From: Victivallales bacterium
Lineage (GTDB): Bacteria; Verrucomicrobiota; Lentisphaeria; Oligosphaerales; Oligosphaeraceae
Direction: 5' to 3'
Assembly: GCA_017963875.1 (NCBI GenBank)
Contig: JAGCTA010000289.1
Location: forward strand, 1-25,047
DNA: 25,047 nucleotides
Under the pieces are notes generated by a model that saw only the letters and a list, made by a program, of their open reading frames with translations, was not told the DNA's origin and searched no databases. The translations under genes were made by a program, and so were the position numbers. Shown in pieces: positions 6,534 through 14,290 of this stretch (position 1 is the first letter of the stretch; each line of letters starts with the position of its first letter).

Positions 6534-7412
6534 TCAAAGGATATTTTGCTCGTTGATTCGCCGTTTGATTTCGGCAGCGTTTTCCAGTTCAAAGACACAG
6601 TGCTCAAAACTCCGCAGAAGAACCTCTGGAACGATGGTTCTGTTCTGGTATTGAGGCACAGAGAGGAATCCAAAGGACTCGAAAATCAGCACGGAATCAT
6701 TGGGAAGTTCGCGGACGGCGTCCATGATTGCAGACCAGTCGAGAATGCCCAAGCCAGGATACCAGTGGGTCTCGTCAACGCCATCGTAGTCGGAGATATG
6801 GAGCGCACGGATGCGGGGAGCGAAAACACGCAGGGCCTCAGGGACGCGCTCTGGGCAGCCGCAGAGGTGATTGACATCAAAGCAAACACCGATGTTCTCC
6901 ATGGGGAAGCCATCAAGCATTTCCCCGAACTCCTCAATCGTGTTGGCGAGACATGTCCGCGGAAGGTCCTCGATATTGAGGCTGATGCCGAATTCCTTGG
7001 CAGTTGGTAGCAGTTCCTCGATGGACTTTCTGAACGCCATCAGATGCTTCTTGCGTTCAGATGGCACCGTCGGAATGGGCTCACTGCTGCCATGCAGTGT
7101 GAAATTGCGGCAGTTCAGCGGTGCGCAGGCACGGATGAAATTCCTCGCGTTGGCGACGGCAAGTGAGCGGACGGCTTCGCCAGGCGCGGAAATTCCCCAT
7201 ACTCCGCCAAAAGGAATATGCACGCTGCCGACTTCGAGTTTACCAGCCGCCTGGCGTTCGGCCATGATTGCGATTCTGTCAGTCATGGCTTCCTTTGAAG
7301 TGGAACCAGAACACGAAAACTCAATTCGCTTCAATTTCGCATTGGACAGCACGTCCAGAAAAGCAAAATCATCCGCAACTCTGTCTGGAACTGAAATGGC
7401 ATAGCGATACAT
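6534..7412 (-). CDS. Sugar phosphate isomerase/epimerase (xylose-isomerase-like TIM barrel)
   Basis: 292 residues, ATG 7412 with AAGGAG eight bases upstream. The fold of AP-endonuclease-2/xylose-isomerase-like barrels is visible from its metal-binding strands: NIEDLPRT (Glu148), VCFDVNHL (Asp179, His182), ALHISDYDG (His205), HWYPGLGILDW (His216) and LIFES (Glu245). Such enzymes bind a divalent metal and isomerise or epimerise ketoses, inosose or similar compounds in the cytoplasm. The exact substrate is not readable. No signal peptide. It lies 48 bases before the phosphatidyltransferase fusion on the same strand; a small inverted repeat (TGAATG/CATTCA, 6520-6536) covers the stop region. Confidence 0.9.
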   Translation of the reverse strand: MYRYAISVPDRVADDFAFLDVLSNAKLKRIEFSCSGSTSKEAMTDRIAIMAERQAAGKLEVGSVHIPFGGVWGISAPGEAVRSLAVANARNFIRACAPLNCRNFTLHGSSEPIPTVPSERKKHLMAFRKSIEELLPTAKEFGISLNIEDLPRTCLANTIEEFGEMLDGFPMENIGVCFDVNHLCGCPERVPEALRVFAPRIRALHISDYDGVDETHWYPGLGILDWSAIMDAVRELPNDSVLIFESFGFLSVPQYQNRTIVPEVLLRSFEHCVFELENAAEIKRRINEQNIL

Positions 7413-7446
7413 GAGAATAACTCCTTAATTATATGCAATGTTGTGA

Positions 7447-8214
7447 CTACAGAGACGGCTTGCCGTTTTTTCTTTCGTTTTCAAGTATGATGTGAATGCG
7501 CTCGGCCGCAAGCATTTCCTTGCACCAGTTGGTGCAGATTTTGTCTACGCCCATGGCATAATAGGCATCGTATGTGGTGGTGTCATTGACGGTCCATACC
7601 ATGACGCTGATGCCTGCATCATGTGCGGCTTTGACGACATCTGCTGTGACTGCATTCTGGTTAAGATGAATCCACGGGAAGTGGTTCTTTTTCGCAGTTT
7701 CCAATGCCACTGAAGCATCTGACGAGAGGAAACACAGCGGCACATCACAACCCGCTTCCCGCGTCTGTAGCAACGCGTCGGCTTGGAAGGACGAGACAAC
7801 ATGTGTGCGTCCCGCCGCAGGCTTATGGGCCTTGATGAGCGCCACGAGATTCTCCGCTTGCTGGGGTGAACTGAATCTTTTGACTTCAATATTGAAAGCG
7901 ACACCAAACTTGTCAGTCAGTTGGAGTGTTTCCTCAAGCGTCGGGACTTGCTCACCCTTGAAAGCGGGATCTTTCCACGAGCCAGCGTCCAAGGCTTTGA
8001 TTTGCTTCAGCGTGAGGTCTCCAAGATTGCCTTCTCCGTTGGTTGTCCGTGCAACGGATTCATCGTGCATGACAACAAGCACGCCATCCTTTGAACTGTG
8101 GATATCCAGTTCAATTGACGGTGCGCCTTCCGCAATGGCTTCACGGAACGAACGCATGGTGTTTTCGGGGAATCGAGCGCTAAAACCACGGTGGGCTTCA
8201 ATAATTGGTTTCAT
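7447..8214 (-). CDS. Glycerophosphodiester phosphodiesterase (UgpQ-type)
   Basis: 255 residues. The ATG at 8214 is preferred over upstream in-frame codons because AAGGA stands just before it and the conserved barrel starts within eight residues. It hydrolyses glycerophosphodiesters to glycerol-3-phosphate and an alcohol. Visible catalytic features are HRGFSARFPENT (His8, Arg9), IELDIHSSKDG (Glu35, Asp37), VVMHDE (His50) and FNIEVK. No signal peptide, so it is cytoplasmic like UgpQ rather than the periplasmic GlpQ. The length is typical. The gene starts 25 bases after the TPR-like membrane protein and ends 34 bases before the isomerase start, consistent with one transcript. Confidence 0.93.
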   Translation of the reverse strand: MKPIIEAHRGFSARFPENTMRSFREAIAEGAPSIELDIHSSKDGVLVVMHDESVARTTNGEGNLGDLTLKQIKALDAGSWKDPAFKGEQVPTLEETLQLTDKFGVAFNIEVKRFSSPQQAENLVALIKAHKPAAGRTHVVSSFQADALLQTREAGCDVPLCFLSSDASVALETAKKNHFPWIHLNQNAVTADVVKAAHDAGISVMVWTVNDTTTYDAYYAMGVDKICTNWCKEMLAAERIHIILENERKNGKPSL

Positions 8215-8239
8215 AATCCTTTTTCCAGTTGTGTTTAGT

Positions 8240-9070
8240 CTATCTGAAACGACGTTGCGGCATTCCGCCAAAAGGCGTCGCCTGTTGGCGGACTCGGATT
8301 TGCTTCATGTCTTCTAAATTCAGGGAATACCAGATTTCGCCAAGTCCCGCGTTGCTGAAACGCTTGACACGGTTGTTCACCAGATGCTCCCAGTTGTCCT
8401 TGAGGACAGGGCTGTCGGTTTTTGTTTTTCCCTCATCCAGGACGACCACGGCCTCTTGGATTTTATCTTCCTTGACGAGAATCCATGAATCCAGGGCATA
8501 AAGACTAATCTTCTTGTCGCCTTTGAATCTTTTGATTCCTGAATTATAGGTCTTTGTGACTTTGTCACGCATTCCGCGCTTATAATACCGCGCTATTTTC
8601 ATGGCGGTGATCATCGGGTCGAACGGGAGTGCCTTGTCCAGAAGCGGGTCTGCGGCATCGTAGTCCTTGATTTGATAGAGCAGTTGCGCTTTCATGGTAT
8701 CTGTCTGCTTTCCGACAAGCCAGTTCCATTTCCTCAAAGGCGTGGCTTCCTCCAGTTTTTCGATGGCTTCTTTGATGGAGGCTTTGAGTTTCTCCTCTAT
8801 CTTTTCCTGCATTCGCGGTCCTACCATGCCCTTTTGCTGGTACATGTTGATTTCTCTCCGCAGTTTGTCCTGTGCTCCCTGGATGAATTCCTGGACGCTC
8901 TTGAAAATCTTCTCCAGTTTTTTCATAATCAGGAGATTAAGCCCGATCCATACGGCGAGGAAAGCGATGACGGACAGCGTGATTGTCCAGCCAATATGAT
9001 CTGGCCAGGCGTAATGAAGTCCGAAATAACATACAGTGCAAGCGAGAATAGAGAATATCAAACTCAACAT
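8240..9070 (-). CDS. Membrane-anchored protein with coiled-coil and TPR-like helices
   Basis: 276 residues with no assigned family. Two hydrophobic segments lie at the N terminus (about residues 1-20 and 26-50), then a charged helical stretch likely to be a coiled coil (LEKIFKSVQEF to ~115). Helix pairs with TPR-like spacing follow (LYQIKDYDAADPLLDKALPFDP, then helices around DKVTKTYNSGIKRF and DKIQEAVVVLDEG). The C terminus is basic (GGMPQRRFR). This suggests an inner-membrane scaffold with a cytoplasmic helical domain. It lies between rnr and the glycerophosphodiesterase on the same strand. An AAGGA stands 13 bases before the ATG, longer than usual. Function unknown. Confidence 0.75.
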   Translation of the reverse strand: MLSLIFSILACTVCYFGLHYAWPDHIGWTITLSVIAFLAVWIGLNLLIMKKLEKIFKSVQEFIQGAQDKLRREINMYQQKGMVGPRMQEKIEEKLKASIKEAIEKLEEATPLRKWNWLVGKQTDTMKAQLLYQIKDYDAADPLLDKALPFDPMITAMKIARYYKRGMRDKVTKTYNSGIKRFKGDKKISLYALDSWILVKEDKIQEAVVVLDEGKTKTDSPVLKDNWEHLVNNRVKRFSNAGLGEIWYSLNLEDMKQIRVRQQATPFGGMPQRRFR

Positions 9071-9142
9071 AATTCGGGGAAATCCTTGTATTGATTATCG
9101 TGTTTTCACAAAAGTTTTTCAGCCTTTATGATTTGTTTTCAA

Positions 9143-11272
9143 CTATAGAGCGGGTTTAAGAAGCAATTCTCCATGAATGGCATCAATGGTTCGTATTTGA
9201 ACGTAGATAACATTCCCGCATTTGAAATTCTTGCCATTTCTGTTGGTCAGAGACGCTGTTCTTGAGTTAAATTGCCAGCGTTCGTCTCCCAGTTCCTTGA
9301 CATCCATCATGCCCATCAGGCCGAATTCGGGGAGGAACAGGCTAAGATGGTCTGATGTGACGCGAAGAACAAAAGCCTCAAGGACGCTGCCAGTGGTCTC
9401 CTTTTTCTTCTGTTCAAGAAAACGGAGTTTCATGCGATCAAGCGCGGCGAATGAAGCCTGGTCGCCATTGTTCTCCAATTCATTGACAGAGATTGCCTGG
9501 TCTTGCATGAACTCCAGGCTTCGCGGTTCCTGTCCCAAATCGCCTGCAAGGAGTTGCTGGTGGACCAGCAGATCGGGATAACGGCGGATGGGGCTGGTAA
9601 AATGACAGTAGATGGGCTTGCCGAGCCCGTAATGCCCTTGGCATTCGGCTGCGTACTGTGCGCGTGGAAGACATCTGAGAAAGGCCATGGAGAGCAATTC
9701 GTCCGAAGGTCGTCCCGTGTTCAATTTCTGCAAGAAGCCATTAATGGAATCGCGTTTGGCAAAACTAGGCATGTTTTTTCTGCCGAGTACGCCCTGTGTG
9801 AGCGCAGTGAAGTCCTCCAGGGCTTGCGGGTCTGGTTCCGCATGATTTCGGAAGAGGGCAGGGATATTTCTATTCAGCATTTCCTGTGCAACGGCGACAT
9901 TTGCCGCCAGCATGAGTTCTTCAATCAACTCTGTGGCAGAAGACGGTTCTTTCTTGGCGATTCCCTGCACTTGCATTGGCCGTCCGCCGATAAGTACATG
10001 GTATTCAGGTACTGCCAATGGCAAAAACTGTTCCTGAGTTCTCCGACGATTGCGCATGGCAACCGCACAGGAATTTAAATTTAAAAGAAGTTGTACAATT
10101 TCTTCTGGGAGGTCTGGCGCACCAGTTTCCCCCGCGATGACGCGGGCGGCCTCTTCGAATGTCAGCTGTTTTGTGACTTTGATGATGCTATGAATTCGCC
10201 GTGCGGATACGACCTCCCCAGACATTTTGTCGATTGTCAACATGACAGAATGCGCGTTCCTCTCTTCATTTTCCCGAAGGCAGCATAATTCTGTGGAAAG
10301 CAACGACGGGAGCATTGTGATCGTCCGCCCTGGCAGGTAGTTGGTGAAACCACGCTGGCGAGCCTCCAAATCCAATGGCGAATCAGGCGGGACGAAACAT
10401 GCGACATCCGCAATGTGCACGCCAATGACCACCTGGCCTGACTGATTGCCAGGGCTGATGGAAATGGCATCGTCAAAATCCTTCGCATCAATCGGGTCGA
10501 TGGTGACTGTCGTCAATTGACGCAAATCCTCTCTCGGCACGTCGATGGGGATAATTCTCTCAAGGCCACGCTCATCCGAAAGCGTATATCGTTTGGGAAG
10601 ACCGTATTCCTTGACAATCGCATTCAAATCTCCAACAACACTTCCGCTTGCTGAAATGCGTTTAACCACCTCTGCGCTCATCGGTGAATTGGGGTGCCGA
10701 CCTGGAACGAGGCGCGCCTGCACCCAATCGCCTTCCGATGCTCCACCCGTGACGTCATGTCCATATTCGCAGACCAGAGGCAAAATGGACGGCAGTTCGC
10801 GGCGTAGCGGACGGATGACATAGCCATCCTGCCCAAAACCAAGACAGCCGACAAAATTTTCATGCTCACGGATGACGATTTGCCGAATGCTTCCCGAAGG
10901 TCCCCGTGGGTCGTCATCATCGTTGAGTCTGACCAGCACTGTATCGCCAGACAGCGCTCCAAGAGTCTCTTCCGCAGGAATGAAGGCATCGCGTGTGCCA
11001 TCGTCGAAATGCACAAAACCGAAGCCTTTGGCATTGATATGGATGATTCCACGCTTCAGGGAAAGCGCCTCTGCACATTGATAGCGCCCGCGATGGGCCT
11101 TGACAAGTTCCCCTGAAGCAACAAGTGACTTGAAGACTTCCTTGAAATATGCTTCATCAACATTGCCCAGAAAACGGCGGATTTCGGCACGACGAAAGCC
11201 CATGGCGGGCCTGCTGCCGATGACCGACAGTATCCTGTCCTTGAGGCTTTGGTTTGATCCGTTTCTGGACAT
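9143..11272 (-). CDS. rnr: Ribonuclease R (RNase II/R family 3'-5' exoribonuclease)
   Basis: 709 residues if started at ATG 11272; an in-frame ATG at 11299 would add nine residues but lies in the foot of a hairpin, and neither has a clear Shine-Dalgarno. Order of domains: an N-terminal winged helix (~10-60), a cold-shock domain (GFGFVHF near residue 85), a second OB region, the RNB catalytic domain opening with DPIDAKDFDDAIS (~259-271, the aspartates that hold magnesium), HFTSPIRRYPDLLVHQ further on, and a C-terminal S1-like domain (SVLEAFVLRVTSDHLSLFLPEF). It degrades structured RNA processively in the cytoplasm. It is somewhat shorter than E. coli RNase R (about 810) and has no basic tail. 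Confidence 0.94.
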   Translation of the reverse strand: MSRNGSNQSLKDRILSVIGSRPAMGFRRAEIRRFLGNVDEAYFKEVFKSLVASGELVKAHRGRYQCAEALSLKRGIIHINAKGFGFVHFDDGTRDAFIPAEETLGALSGDTVLVRLNDDDDPRGPSGSIRQIVIREHENFVGCLGFGQDGYVIRPLRRELPSILPLVCEYGHDVTGGASEGDWVQARLVPGRHPNSPMSAEVVKRISASGSVVGDLNAIVKEYGLPKRYTLSDERGLERIIPIDVPREDLRQLTTVTIDPIDAKDFDDAISISPGNQSGQVVIGVHIADVACFVPPDSPLDLEARQRGFTNYLPGRTITMLPSLLSTELCCLRENEERNAHSVMLTIDKMSGEVVSARRIHSIIKVTKQLTFEEAARVIAGETGAPDLPEEIVQLLLNLNSCAVAMRNRRRTQEQFLPLAVPEYHVLIGGRPMQVQGIAKKEPSSATELIEELMLAANVAVAQEMLNRNIPALFRNHAEPDPQALEDFTALTQGVLGRKNMPSFAKRDSINGFLQKLNTGRPSDELLSMAFLRCLPRAQYAAECQGHYGLGKPIYCHFTSPIRRYPDLLVHQQLLAGDLGQEPRSLEFMQDQAISVNELENNGDQASFAALDRMKLRFLEQKKKETTGSVLEAFVLRVTSDHLSLFLPEFGLMGMMDVKELGDERWQFNSRTASLTNRNGKNFKCGNVIYVQIRTIDAIHGELLLKPAL

Positions 11273-11297
11273 GTTGATTAATGTTAGCGAGGTGGGC

Positions 11298-11336
11298 ATG
11301 AGGCGCGGGAGACATATAATTCGTCTTGCGCCTCAT
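11298..11336 (-). promoter_or_regulatory. Hairpin in the leader of rnr
   Basis: ATGAGGCGC (11298-11306) pairs with GCGCCTCAT (11328-11336). After a small internal loop, AGAC pairs with GTCT around an AT-rich loop. On the minus strand it lies between the stop of the SDR gene and rnr and includes most of the alternative rnr start codon at 11299, so it could hide that start or stabilise an mRNA end. No T-run follows it. Confidence 0.4.
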
Positions 11337-11356
11337 ATTCATGTCATGAAGATGCG

Positions 11357-12208
11357 TTAGACTCCTGAATAGGCTGAGAAGCCGCCGTCGATTGGAATGA
11401 CGGTACCAGTGACAAAGCCAGCGGCTTCGTCGGAGATGAGCCACAGCAATGCGCCGATAAGGTCTTCAGGCGTACCGAATTTGCCCATAGGAGTATGGTT
11501 CAAAATCTTGTGTGAACGCGGGGTCAGGCCGCCATCGGGGGTGGTCAACAGGGCGCGGTTCTGATCTGTCAGGAAGAATCCTGGGGCGATTGCATTGACG
11601 CGGATGCCGCAAGGTGCCATGTGAACCGCCAGCCACTGGGTGAAGTTGCTCACAGCTGCCTTTGCTGCGCTGTATGCGGGGATGTTGGTGAGGGGCTTGA
11701 ATGCATTCATCGACGAAATGTTGATGACGCATCCATGGCCGTTTTTGGCCATGGCCTGGGTGAAGACCTGTGTGGGGAGGAGCGAACCGAGGAAATTCAG
11801 ATTGAAGACAAATTCGATTCCCTTGGGGTCGAGGCTGTAGAATGTCTTCATATCCGCATTGTCGAACAATTCCTTCGTCATGGTTTCGTTATCTGTCGTG
11901 GCCTTTGGATTGTTGCCGCCAGCGCCGTTGAGCAGAATGTCGCAGGGACCGAATTTCTCAATGAGAATCTTGTTGGCTTCTTCAATGGAAGCGCGGTCGA
12001 GGACGTTGCAGTCAATGCCCATGGCAGTGCCGCCAGCCGCGTTGATTTCATTTGCGACTTTGTCTGCCGCTTCTTTGCGGAGGTCAAGGATGGCGACTTT
12101 CGCGCCGCATTCCGCAATTGCCTTGGACATGATGCTGCACAGGATACCGCCACCGCCTGTGACGACTGCGACTTTTCCGCTTAAATCGATTTTGAAAGGT
12201 ACTGCCAT
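11357..12208 (-). CDS. uxuB: SDR-family D-mannonate oxidoreductase (fructuronate reductase)
   Basis: 283 residues; ATG 12208 has AGGAGA eight bases upstream, so the longer in-frame extension is not used. A short-chain dehydrogenase with glycine loop VVTGGGGIL (~15-23), LNGAGGNN (~93-100), and the catalytic set Ser166, Tyr179, Lys183 (YSAAK). The sequence around NFLGSLLPTQVF, ISSMNAFKPLT, APGFFLT and the end IDGGFSAYSGV closely follows the SDR-type mannonate oxidoreductases (B. subtilis YjmF/UxuB group), which interconvert D-fructuronate and D-mannonate with NAD(P)H in hexuronate catabolism. No uxuA or uxaC neighbour is in the window, so the pathway placement is inference. It is downstream of alaS on the same strand. 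Confidence 0.88.
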   Translation of the reverse strand: MAVPFKIDLSGKVAVVTGGGGILCSIMSKAIAECGAKVAILDLRKEAADKVANEINAAGGTAMGIDCNVLDRASIEEANKILIEKFGPCDILLNGAGGNNPKATTDNETMTKELFDNADMKTFYSLDPKGIEFVFNLNFLGSLLPTQVFTQAMAKNGHGCVINISSMNAFKPLTNIPAYSAAKAAVSNFTQWLAVHMAPCGIRVNAIAPGFFLTDQNRALLTTPDGGLTPRSHKILNHTPMGKFGTPEDLIGALLWLISDEAAGFVTGTVIPIDGGFSAYSGV

Positions 12209-12233
12209 TAGGAAGTCTCCTATATTGTTTTCT

Positions 12234-12275
12234 GGATGAGCCGACGGGGAAACCATTTCTGCGGCGGTCTCATCC
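12234..12275 (-). promoter_or_regulatory. Inverted repeat upstream of the mannonate oxidoreductase gene
   Basis: GGATGAG-CCG (12234-12243) pairs with CGG-T-CTCATCC (12265-12275), ten pairs with one bulged base, between the alaS stop and the SDR start. No clear T-run is present. It may be an alaS 3' hairpin or part of the SDR leader. Confidence 0.3.
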
Positions 12276-12321
12276 GAATTAAAGGGACGTGATAAAAACA
12301 GGCGTGAATGCCACGATAAAC

Positions 12322-14100
12322 TTATTCCTGAGTAAGAATAGCCTTGATACGGCGGACGCCGCGGCTTGAACTTTCCTCTTTCTGAATTTTGAACTTGCCA
12401 AGTTGCGCCGTATGCTGGACATGCGGTCCCCCACAGATTTCCATGGAGAAGTCACCGATGGTGTATAGTTTGACCACATCGCCGTATTTATGTTCAAACA
12501 AGCCGATGGCGCCGCGATTCTTTGCCTCTTCGAGTGGAACTTCTTCACAGATGACAGGCAGATCGCGCTGAATCTGCTCATTGACAATCTTCTCCACTTC
12601 CGCAATCTGCTCTGGAGTCATCTTGTCGGGATGTGTGAAATCGAAACGGAGCCGCTCTGCCGTCAGGTTGGAGCCTGCCTGTGCCACATGGTCTCCGAGC
12701 ACCAGCCGCAGTGCCTTGTGAAGCAGATGTGTCGCCGTATGGTATTTTGTCGTCTGTTCCGAATGGTCGGCCAGACCGCCTTTGAATTTCTGCTCCGCGC
12801 CAGCGCGCGATTGCTCCTGATGTTTCTGATAAGCCTCGTTGAAGCCCTTTTCATCGACTGTGAAGCCATGTTCCTTTGCCATTTCCTGCGTAAGTTCCAG
12901 CGGGAAGCCGTATGTCTCGTATAGATTGAACGCCTTTCTGCCGCTGATGACCTTGTTTTCAATATTGGCGGGGAATCTTTCGATGAGTTTTAGGAATTCC
13001 TTCGTACCGTTTTCCAGCGTCTTGCCGAACTGTTCCTCTTCGCGGGTGAGTTCTGCACGGATTGTCTCGGCCTGCTCCTGCAATTCAGGATAGAACGGCC
13101 CGTATTCGGAAATGACCACATCCGCCACTTTTGCGGTGAACATTTCCGTGATGCCCAGTTTACGCGCTTCGCGGATGGCACGGCGGATAAGCCTGCGGAG
13201 GACATACCCCTGGTCAACATTGCTCGGCTTCACTCCATCTCCAATCAGGAAGGTGCTTGCGCGGAGATGTTCCGCTACAATGCGGGCGCTGCGGTTCGAG
13301 CTGTCCGCAGACGCATTCCCTGAAATTTCCTGGATTTTCATGAAAATGCCGCTGAACAACTCTGTTTCGTACGCAGATTTGACACCCTGCATGAACGCCG
13401 TCACGCGCTCGACACCCATGCCTGTATCGACATTTGGATGCTCCAATGGGACAAATTTGCCGTCCGCGGTCTTGTTGTATTGCATGAACACGTTATTCCA
13501 AATTTCGACCCACTTGCCGCAACCGCAGGCAGGTCCGCAGTCGGGCCCGCAGTCGGGTTTATCGACTGGGACGAAGATTTCCGTGTCTGGTCCGCAAGGG
13601 CCAGTCTGTCCAGCGGGTCCCCACCAGTTGTCTTCCTTTCCGAGGAAATAAATATTCTTTTCTGGAATACCCAATGACATCCAGATTTCTGCGGCCTCTG
13701 TGTCGCGCGGGGCGTTTTCATCACCCTCGAAACACGTTACTTTGATATTTTCAGGCTTGAAGCCGAGTTTTGTCGTCAGGAACTCGAAACTCATCGCAAT
13801 GGCTTCTTCCTTGAAATAATCTCCCAGCGACCAGTTGCCGAGCATTTCAAAGAAAGTCATGTGGAAGGGATCGCCGACTTCATCAATATCGCCAGTGCGA
13901 AGGCATTTCTGGACATCGACAAGGCGTTTGCCAGCGGGATGCTTTTCGCCAAGCAGATATGGGACCAGCGGATGCATGCCCGCCGTCGTGAAAAGACACG
14001 TGGGGTCGTTTTCTGGAATCAATGGCGCGCTTTTGATTTCAGCGTGACCATGGGCTTTGAAAAAATCAATGTACAGACGACGTAATTCAGCGGCATTCAT
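12322..14100 (-). CDS. alaS: Alanyl-tRNA synthetase, short form without the C-terminal domain
   Basis: 592 residues from ATG 14100; a TTG six codons upstream is less likely. It charges tRNA-Ala. The class II catalytic core is visible (DPTCLFTTAGM; RTGDIDEVGDPFHMTFFEML; NPNVDTGMGVER-like segment; YVLRRLIRRAIR). It includes the cysteine-rich loop with Cys184, Cys188, Cys192 and Cys194, which may bind zinc. The editing domain is present, with HTATH (His454, His458) and CGGPH (Cys556, His560) as metal ligands. The protein ends right after the editing domain (GVRRIKAIL). The oligomerisation/C-Ala part (DHHA1), which brings E. coli AlaRS to about 875 residues, is absent, and no remnant is visible downstream. 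Short AlaRS of this size is known in spirochetes such as Borrelia. Confidence 0.96.
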   Translation of the reverse strand: MNAAELRRLYIDFFKAHGHAEIKSAPLIPENDPTCLFTTAGMHPLVPYLLGEKHPAGKRLVDVQKCLRTGDIDEVGDPFHMTFFEMLGNWSLGDYFKEEAIAMSFEFLTTKLGFKPENIKVTCFEGDENAPRDTEAAEIWMSLGIPEKNIYFLGKEDNWWGPAGQTGPCGPDTEIFVPVDKPDCGPDCGPACGCGKWVEIWNNVFMQYNKTADGKFVPLEHPNVDTGMGVERVTAFMQGVKSAYETELFSGIFMKIQEISGNASADSSNRSARIVAEHLRASTFLIGDGVKPSNVDQGYVLRRLIRRAIREARKLGITEMFTAKVADVVISEYGPFYPELQEQAETIRAELTREEEQFGKTLENGTKEFLKLIERFPANIENKVISGRKAFNLYETYGFPLELTQEMAKEHGFTVDEKGFNEAYQKHQEQSRAGAEQKFKGGLADHSEQTTKYHTATHLLHKALRLVLGDHVAQAGSNLTAERLRFDFTHPDKMTPEQIAEVEKIVNEQIQRDLPVICEEVPLEEAKNRGAIGLFEHKYGDVVKLYTIGDFSMEICGGPHVQHTAQLGKFKIQKEESSSRGVRRIKAILTQE

Positions 14101-14290
14101 GCTCTTCTGTTTCCTCAATTCTTAATCCACCAATAGTGCCTGCCAATCTCGCACCATCTGACGCAAAGATATGAAGGCAGATTATTCTACAATAAATTAA
14201 ATCTATAATTTACTGCAACTTTTGCAAAACACTATTGACTTGGAGGACGAAAAATTGAAAAAAAGCAGATATTTTAGTCAGGTCTTTAAA
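14101..14290 (-). promoter_or_regulatory. AT-rich leader and promoter region of alaS
   Basis: 190 bases between the alpha/beta-hydrolase stop and alaS. The middle (about 14180-14235) is strongly AT-rich and likely holds the alaS promoter reading leftward, but several overlapping -10-like hexamers prevent a single choice. No hairpin strong enough to call a terminator or T-box was seen. Confidence 0.3.

Noticed and set aside
11357..12256. A longer start at 12256 for the SDR gene.
   Set aside because: The ATG at 12208 has an AGGAGA at good distance and matches the usual N terminus of the family; the extra codons run into the upstream inverted repeat.
14222..14290. A possible T-box leader ahead of alaS.
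   Set aside because: I could not find a T-box consensus or specifier stem, and the space before alaS is short and AT-rich.
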